A DNA stretch of 64,000 nt from Haloimpatiens sp042688525 (GTDB lineage: Bacteria; Bacillota; Clostridia; Clostridiales; Clostridiaceae): the NCBI RefSeq assembly GCF_042688525.2, contig NZ_JBHWAB010000001.1:1426001-1490000 (forward strand), read 5' to 3'. Shown here piece by piece: positions 59,264-64,000 of this stretch; positions within the stretch are counted from its first letter, which is position 1; each line of letters opens with the position of its first letter. The translations under genes and the position numbers were made by a program. The notes beneath the pieces are model-generated. The model ran no database searches, was not told the origin of the DNA, and was given only the letters and a program-made list of their open reading frames with translations.

Positions 59264-62200
59264 ATGTTTTTAAAGTCGCTTGAAATACGAGGATTTAAAT
59301 CTTTTGCAGATAAAACAGAGGTAGTATTTAATAAAGGGATTACGGCTGTTGTAGGTCCAAATGGAAGTGGAAAAAGTAATATATCTGATGCAGTAAGATG
59401 GGCGCTTGGAGAGCAAAGTGTTAAGACTTTAAGAGGAGGCAAAATGGAAGATGTAATATTTGCCGGTACACAATATAGAAAGCCAGTAGGATTAGCCCAA
59501 GTGTCTTTGATTTTAGACAATAATGACAATGGTATTCCAATAGATTATTGTGATGTAAGAATAACAAGACGATTATATCGTTCTGGAGAAAGTGAATATT
59601 ATATAAATAATACAAAATGTAGATTGAAAGATATTCAAGAACTATTCATGGATACAGGAATAGGTAAGGAAGGATATTCTATAATTGGACAAGGTAAAAT
59701 AGATGCAATATTAAGTGGTAAGGCAGAAGACAGAAGAAAATTATTAGAGGAAGCTGCTGGAATTGTCAAATTTAAAACAAGGAAAGTAGAAGCAGAAAGA
59801 AGATTAGAAAATACTGAACAAAATTTAACAAGAATTAATGATATATTAAATACATATGAAGAAAGAATTGGACCTTTAGAAATTGAGAAAAATAAAGCAA
59901 AAGAGTTTTTGAAGTTATCCGAGGAATTAAAGATTAAAGAAGTAAATGTACTTATAGAAAATGTTAATTCTGTTGAAAACAAAATAAATAAAATAAAGGA
60001 AGAAATAAATAAATTATCTAGTAAAGGTAAGAAATTAAATGAGGAAAGACAAAAAATTCGTGAAAAGGATATTAAATTAAATAGTCAGCTAGAAAATTTT
60101 GATGAAAATCTAAAAAAAGAAAAACAAATTTATTATGATAGAAAATCACAACATAAAGATAAAATATCTGAAATAGATATTTTAACTGAAAGAATCAATA
60201 ATTTGAATAATTCTATTAATAAAACTTCAATAGAATTAGAACAGATACATGAGTTAATAAATGAATTTAAGGTAGATAAAGATAATAAAGAAAAACAACT
60301 TAAAGAGCATCAAGATAATCAAGGTAAATTAAATGAAAAGATTATTGATTTGGAGAAAAATATATTTGATAGTAGTATATTTATTAATGAACAACAAGAT
60401 GTAATAGAAAAATTGAAGAATTGTCAAATGGACGTTATTGGTCAAATAACAGATATGAAAAATAAGAAAATAATATTGACAAGTGAAATTGATGATTTAA
60501 AAAAGAAATATGTACAGATAACTAATTCTTATGAAGGATATAATAATTCAATTGAGATAAATACAAATACAAAACAAGTATTAAGCAATGAGAAGGATAA
60601 GATAAAAAACAAAATAGAAGAATACAAAAATATAATTAAAGAATGTAAAAGTGAATTATCCAAGAGAAATTCTCAGTTGTTAAAGGAGCAAAAAGAAGTT
60701 AAGGTTTTGTCTAAACAACAAAATACTTTGGAAGCTAATAAAAATATTTTAATAAATTTGGATAAACAGTATGAAGGGTATAATAAATCTGTTAAGTCAC
60801 TTATGAAACACATAAATGATGGAAAAATAAAAACATGTAAAGATGATTGCTATGTAGTTGGTGAAGTAATCAAAGTTCCAGAAAAACTAGAAATTGCAGT
60901 AGAGATAGCTTTGGGCGGAGCAATTTCTAATATAATTACAAAAAATGAACAAATAGCTAAAAATTTAATAAAATATTTAAAAGATAAAAGATTAGGAAGA
61001 GCAACTTTTTTACCTATGAATATAATAAAGAGTAAAAAAAATGTTTTGCCCTATAGAATAAAAGAATTAAAAGGGTATGTAGGAATTGCTAGTGAACTTT
61101 TAAAATATGATAATAAGTTTAAAAATATTATAGAATATATTTTAGGAAGAACTATTATATCACAAGATATAGATTGTGCTTTGAATATTGCAAAGATGAC
61201 AAATTATAAGTTTAAGATAGTAACAATAGGAGGAGAAGTTATAAATCCAGGTGGTGCATTAACTGGAGGTAGTATATATCATAAATCTACTAGCATAATA
61301 GGTAGAAAGAGAGAAATAGAACAATTAGGTGATGATATTCAAAAAGTTAATAGAGAATTAAAATTGTTAAGTAAGAAGATAAAAAATAATGAACAAGATA
61401 TTAAAAATTTAGATGAAAAGTGTTTAAATTTAAGAGATGAAATTCATTATGAAAATTTAGAAATAGCTAAAATAGATGGTAAAATGATTGCTATTGAAAA
61501 TGAAACTAAAAAACTTATAAAAAATCTAAGTGTTTCAGAAGAAGAAGCTAATAGTATAAAATATGAACTTAATAAGAAAAATATGGATATGAAGCAAAGT
61601 GAAGAAAAACTAATTAAGCTAAAGCAATATGAAAAAGATAATCATAAGCAAATTACTAATTTAGAATGTACTCTGAAAAATAAGTTAGTTAATATTGATG
61701 TATTTAAGGAAAACTTAACAGAGTTAAAAATAAAGAAAGCTCAGATAGATGAAATAGTAGTTAATAAAATTAATGAATTAAAAAGAATAACAAAGGATAT
61801 AGAAAATTCATTAAAGAAGGTTGAAATATTAAAAAAAGATTTAAATCAATCAAAATTAAATCATGAAGAAAGTATAAATAAAATAAATAGTAACAAAATT
61901 AAAGTAAAAGATATATTAGATTATTTAAAACAAATGAGTAAAAGTTTTGAAGAAAAAGAAGTTGAAAGAATAAAAATGAAAGAATATATACATAAAAATA
62001 AGGAAAATTTAGAGGAATTAAATATAGCTATTTCTGAAATAGATAAGTCAGTTTATAAACTCAAAATAACTTTAACTAAATTTGAAAGCGAAATAGAAAC
62101 TATATATAATAAATTGAATAATGAATTTGAACTTACATATGCTGAAGCTTTAGAATACAAGTTTGATATAGAAGACTTAGATAATTTGAAATCACAAATA

Positions 62201-62821
62201 ATTATTTTAAAAAACAAAATTTCAGCGCTTGGAGTAGTAAACTTAGGAGCTATTAAGGAATATGAAGAAGTAAAAACTAAGTTCGATTTTATGAATACAC
62301 AAAAAGAAGATTTGACAAATGCTAGAGAAGAGTTATTAAGTGTTATAAAAGATATGACAAGTAAAATGAGAGTTATATTCAATGAGAATTTCCAAAAATT
62401 AAGAAAACTATTTAATGATACCTTTAAAGAATTATTTAAAGGAGGTAGTGCAGATCTTATATTAGGAGAAGGAGATGAATTAACTTCTAAGATTGATATA
62501 AATGTTCAACCACCAGGAAAAAAACTTCAAAATATTAATTTAATGTCTGGTGGAGAGAAAGTCCTTTCAGCAATTGCTTTATTATTTGCAATTTTAAAGA
62601 TGAAGCCAACTCCATTTTGTATTCTTGATGAAATAGAAGCTGCTTTAGATGATGCTAACGTGGTTAGATATGGAGAGTTTTTAAAAGAATTTTCTAACAA
62701 TGTTCAGTTTATAATTATAACTCATAGAAAAGGTACTATGGAAGCTAGTGATGTAATGTATGGAATTACTATGCAAGAAAAAGGAATTTCAAAAGTTGTT
62801 TCAGTAGACTTAACAAAATAA
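59264..62821 (+). CDS. smc: Chromosome condensation ATPase SMC
   Basis: Organises and segregates the chromosome with ScpA/ScpB. 1185 residues from the ATG at 59264 (GGAGAG 7 nt upstream). Walker A GPNGSGKS (31-38), Q-loop, long coiled coil (about 170-510 and 660-1030), hinge about 515-660 (GEVIKVPEKLEIAVEIALGG ... GGEVINPGGALTGG), ABC signature LMSGGEK near 1092, Walker B ILDEIEAALDDANV near 1119. Full length, intact. ftsY follows after 28 nt. Confidence 0.97.
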   Translation: MFLKSLEIRGFKSFADKTEVVFNKGITAVVGPNGSGKSNISDAVRWALGEQSVKTLRGGKMEDVIFAGTQYRKPVGLAQVSLILDNNDNGIPIDYCDVRITRRLYRSGESEYYINNTKCRLKDIQELFMDTGIGKEGYSIIGQGKIDAILSGKAEDRRKLLEEAAGIVKFKTRKVEAERRLENTEQNLTRINDILNTYEERIGPLEIEKNKAKEFLKLSEELKIKEVNVLIENVNSVENKINKIKEEINKLSSKGKKLNEERQKIREKDIKLNSQLENFDENLKKEKQIYYDRKSQHKDKISEIDILTERINNLNNSINKTSIELEQIHELINEFKVDKDNKEKQLKEHQDNQGKLNEKIIDLEKNIFDSSIFINEQQDVIEKLKNCQMDVIGQITDMKNKKIILTSEIDDLKKKYVQITNSYEGYNNSIEINTNTKQVLSNEKDKIKNKIEEYKNIIKECKSELSKRNSQLLKEQKEVKVLSKQQNTLEANKNILINLDKQYEGYNKSVKSLMKHINDGKIKTCKDDCYVVGEVIKVPEKLEIAVEIALGGAISNIITKNEQIAKNLIKYLKDKRLGRATFLPMNIIKSKKNVLPYRIKELKGYVGIASELLKYDNKFKNIIEYILGRTIISQDIDCALNIAKMTNYKFKIVTIGGEVINPGGALTGGSIYHKSTSIIGRKREIEQLGDDIQKVNRELKLLSKKIKNNEQDIKNLDEKCLNLRDEIHYENLEIAKIDGKMIAIENETKKLIKNLSVSEEEANSIKYELNKKNMDMKQSEEKLIKLKQYEKDNHKQITNLECTLKNKLVNIDVFKENLTELKIKKAQIDEIVVNKINELKRITKDIENSLKKVEILKKDLNQSKLNHEESINKINSNKIKVKDILDYLKQMSKSFEEKEVERIKMKEYIHKNKENLEELNIAISEIDKSVYKLKITLTKFESEIETIYNKLNNEFELTYAEALEYKFDIEDLDNLKSQIIILKNKISALGVVNLGAIKEYEEVKTKFDFMNTQKEDLTNAREELLSVIKDMTSKMRVIFNENFQKLRKLFNDTFKELFKGGSADLILGEGDELTSKIDINVQPPGKKLQNINLMSGGEKVLSAIALLFAILKMKPTPFCILDEIEAALDDANVVRYGEFLKEFSNNVQFIIITHRKGTMEASDVMYGITMQEKGISKVVSVDLTK

Positions 62822-62849
62822 CACTAAATATATATAGGAGGAATGCAGC

Positions 62850-63755
62850 ATGTTTGGAGGATTTTTTAATAAACTAAAAGAAGGATTAACAAAGACTAGA
62901 GATGATCTTACAAATAAAGTAGGAGAAATTTTAAATTTAGCAGTTACTATTGATGATGATTTATATGAAGAATTAGAAGAAATATTAATAACATCTGATA
63001 TAGGAGTGGAAACTTCATTAAAAATTATAGATATATTAAAAGATAGAATAAAAGAACAAAAGATTAAAGATCCTAAACAAATAAAACCTTGTTTGAAAGA
63101 GATATTGATTGAAATGTTAGAGTTAAATAGTACTGAAGAGAAAAGTTTACCTAAAGTTATGCTAATTATTGGTGTAAATGGTGTTGGAAAAACAACATCA
63201 ATAGGAAAAATTTCAAATAGTTTAAAGCAAAAGGGAGACAAAGTATTAATTGCAGCAGCAGATACTTTTAGGGCAGCAGCAATAGAACAATTAGAAGTTT
63301 GGAGTAATAGATCAGGCGTGGATATTATTAAACATCAAGAAGGTTCTGATCCAGCAGCAGTAGTTTTTGATGCAGTTCAAGCTGCTAAAGCTAGAAATGT
63401 AGATGTGTTAATATGTGATACTGCAGGAAGACTTCATAATAAGAAAAATTTAATGAATGAATTGGAAAAAATAAATAGAATAATAGAAAGAGAATTTAAT
63501 AATGGGTCAAGGGAAACATTATTGGTAGTTGATGCTACTACAGGTCAGAATGGAGTACAGCAAGCTAAACAGTTTACTGAAATTTGTAATGTAGATGGAA
63601 TTATTCTTACAAAATTGGATGGTACAGCAAAAGGGGGAGTAGTAATATCAATAAAGGATGTACTAGGTATACCAGTTAAATATATTGGTGTTGGAGAAGG
63701 TATAGATGATTTGCAAGAATTTAATCCAAAACATTTTGTAGAAGCTCTTTTCTAA
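62850..63755 (+). CDS. ftsY: Signal recognition particle receptor FtsY
   Basis: GTPase receptor that delivers SRP-ribosome complexes to the membrane. 301 residues; N domain about 1-95, P-loop GVNGVGKTT near 107-115, DTFRAAAIEQLEVW, DTAGRLHNKKNLM, TKLDGTAKGG and GVGEGIDDLQEF. The acidic A-domain is short, as in Gram-positives; GGFFNKLKEGLTKTRDDL is the membrane-binding helix. ATG after TAGGAGGA. smc-ftsY-ylxM is conserved in Firmicutes. Confidence 0.97.
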   Translation: MFGGFFNKLKEGLTKTRDDLTNKVGEILNLAVTIDDDLYEELEEILITSDIGVETSLKIIDILKDRIKEQKIKDPKQIKPCLKEILIEMLELNSTEEKSLPKVMLIIGVNGVGKTTSIGKISNSLKQKGDKVLIAAADTFRAAAIEQLEVWSNRSGVDIIKHQEGSDPAAVVFDAVQAAKARNVDVLICDTAGRLHNKKNLMNELEKINRIIEREFNNGSRETLLVVDATTGQNGVQQAKQFTEICNVDGIILTKLDGTAKGGVVISIKDVLGIPVKYIGVGEGIDDLQEFNPKHFVEALF

Positions 63756-63812
63756 ATTATATGTGAGATTTTGTATGTATAAAAGAAAAAATAAGCTGTT
63801 AAGTAAAAATAC

Positions 63813-63841
63813 TTGACACCAATAAAGTATTTTGGTATTAT
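63813..63841 (+). promoter_or_regulatory. Sigma-A promoter of ylxM (srp operon)
   Basis: TTGACA (63813-63818), 17-bp spacer, TATTAT (63836-63841), 24 bp before ylxM; so the ylxM unit has its own start besides read-through from ftsY. Confidence 0.7.
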
Positions 63842-63865
63842 ATCATTTGTGAGTTGGTGATTTGT

Positions 63866-64000
63866 ATGGAAAAAAGGATTCAAATTTCCTTACTTTTAGA
63901 TTTTTATGGAGAACTTCTTACTGAAAAACAAAGAGATATAATGGATTTATATTTTAATAAGGATTTATCCTTTGCTGAAATATCAGAACTTAAATGTACG
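63866..64000 (+). CDS. ylxM: YlxM/UPF0122 DNA-binding protein, 3' end outside window
   Basis: First 45 residues visible: EKRIQISLLLDFYGELLTEKQ, DIMDLYFNKDLSFAEISEL. This is the sigma-70 region-4-like helix-turn-helix of YlxM, usually a partner of ffh in the SRP operon. ATG at 63866 with GGTGA 6 nt upstream. Frame open to the window end, so the 3' part and presumably ffh lie beyond. Confidence 0.88.
   Translation, partial: MEKRIQISLLLDFYGELLTEKQRDIMDLYFNKDLSFAEISELKCT

Overview
The window comes from a very AT-rich, endospore-forming Firmicute, most likely Clostridium sensu stricto. The grounds are: (i) consistently AT-biased codons with AGGAGG-type ribosome binding sites and many GTG/TTG starts; (ii) the sporulation genes spoIIGA-sigE-sigG, spoIVA, spoVM, spoVS, ylbJ, ylmC/ymxH and an alpha/beta SASP; (iii) gene orders known from Bacillus and Clostridium chromosomes. 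It is core chromosome. I see no rRNA, tRNA, CRISPR array, transposase or prophage.

Layout. 1-1050: 3' part of a processive family-2 glycosyltransferase. 1.2-6.3 kb: ftsA-ftsZ, then the mother-cell/forespore switch spoIIGA-sigE-sigG. 6.4-10.4 kb: ylmC-like gene, nrdR, a YfiH/YlmD laccase-domain gene, and a PhoP/PhoR two-component pair. 10.5-15.8 kb: pstS-pstC-pstA-pstB-phoU plus a second, divergent PstS-like lipoprotein. 15.9-21.2 kb: PDZ/radical-SAM DUF512 protein, der, gpsA, spoIVA. 21.2-23.3 kb is the only accessory-looking stretch: a 31-residue Cys-rich peptide and a long coiled-coil protein on the minus strand, a 136-bp palindromic element with 9-bp direct repeats (MITE-like), a 60-residue helical protein and a holin-like protein. 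23.5-27.5 kb: asparaginase, a guanine-class purine riboswitch driving an NCS2 purine permease, and an aminotransferase. 27.6-42.2 kb: the conserved yicC-remA-gmk-rpoZ-coaBC-priA-def-fmt-peptidase-rsmB-rlmN-stp-prkC-rsgA-rpe-thiN cluster. 42.4-47.6 kb: a 53-residue membrane protein, spoVM (24 residues), rpmB (minus strand), asp23-like gene, fakA-like gene, recG, SASP. 47.7-51.8 kb: rsmD-coaD-coiled-coil gene, facing ylbJ and tmcAL on the minus strand. 52.1-64 kb: pta-ackA, DUF177-rpmF, plsX-acpP-rnc, an Elp3-like radical SAM gene, spoVS, a 32-residue membrane peptide, smc-ftsY and the start of ylxM.

How the genes fit together. The window links division (FtsA/FtsZ) to the sporulation sigma cascade, phosphate sensing (PhoPR) to high-affinity phosphate uptake (Pst/PhoU), acetate/ATP production (Pta/AckA), phospholipid and fatty-acid priming (GpsA, PlsX, AcpP), chromosome handling (SMC, FtsY, RecG, PriA) and translation/ribosome maturation (Def, Fmt, RsmB, RlmN, RsgA, RsmD, L28, L32).

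The most interesting signals are mostly non-coding or tiny: a hairpin hiding the sigG ribosome binding site, with a forespore-type promoter inside its loop; the purine riboswitch enclosed by an 11-bp long-range pairing; the MITE-like palindrome; near-perfect hairpins just before rnc, the SASP gene and on the rpmB start codon; several small proteins (31, 53, 24 and 32 residues) that automated calling often misses; and a PstS paralogue that has lost the phosphate-binding loops.
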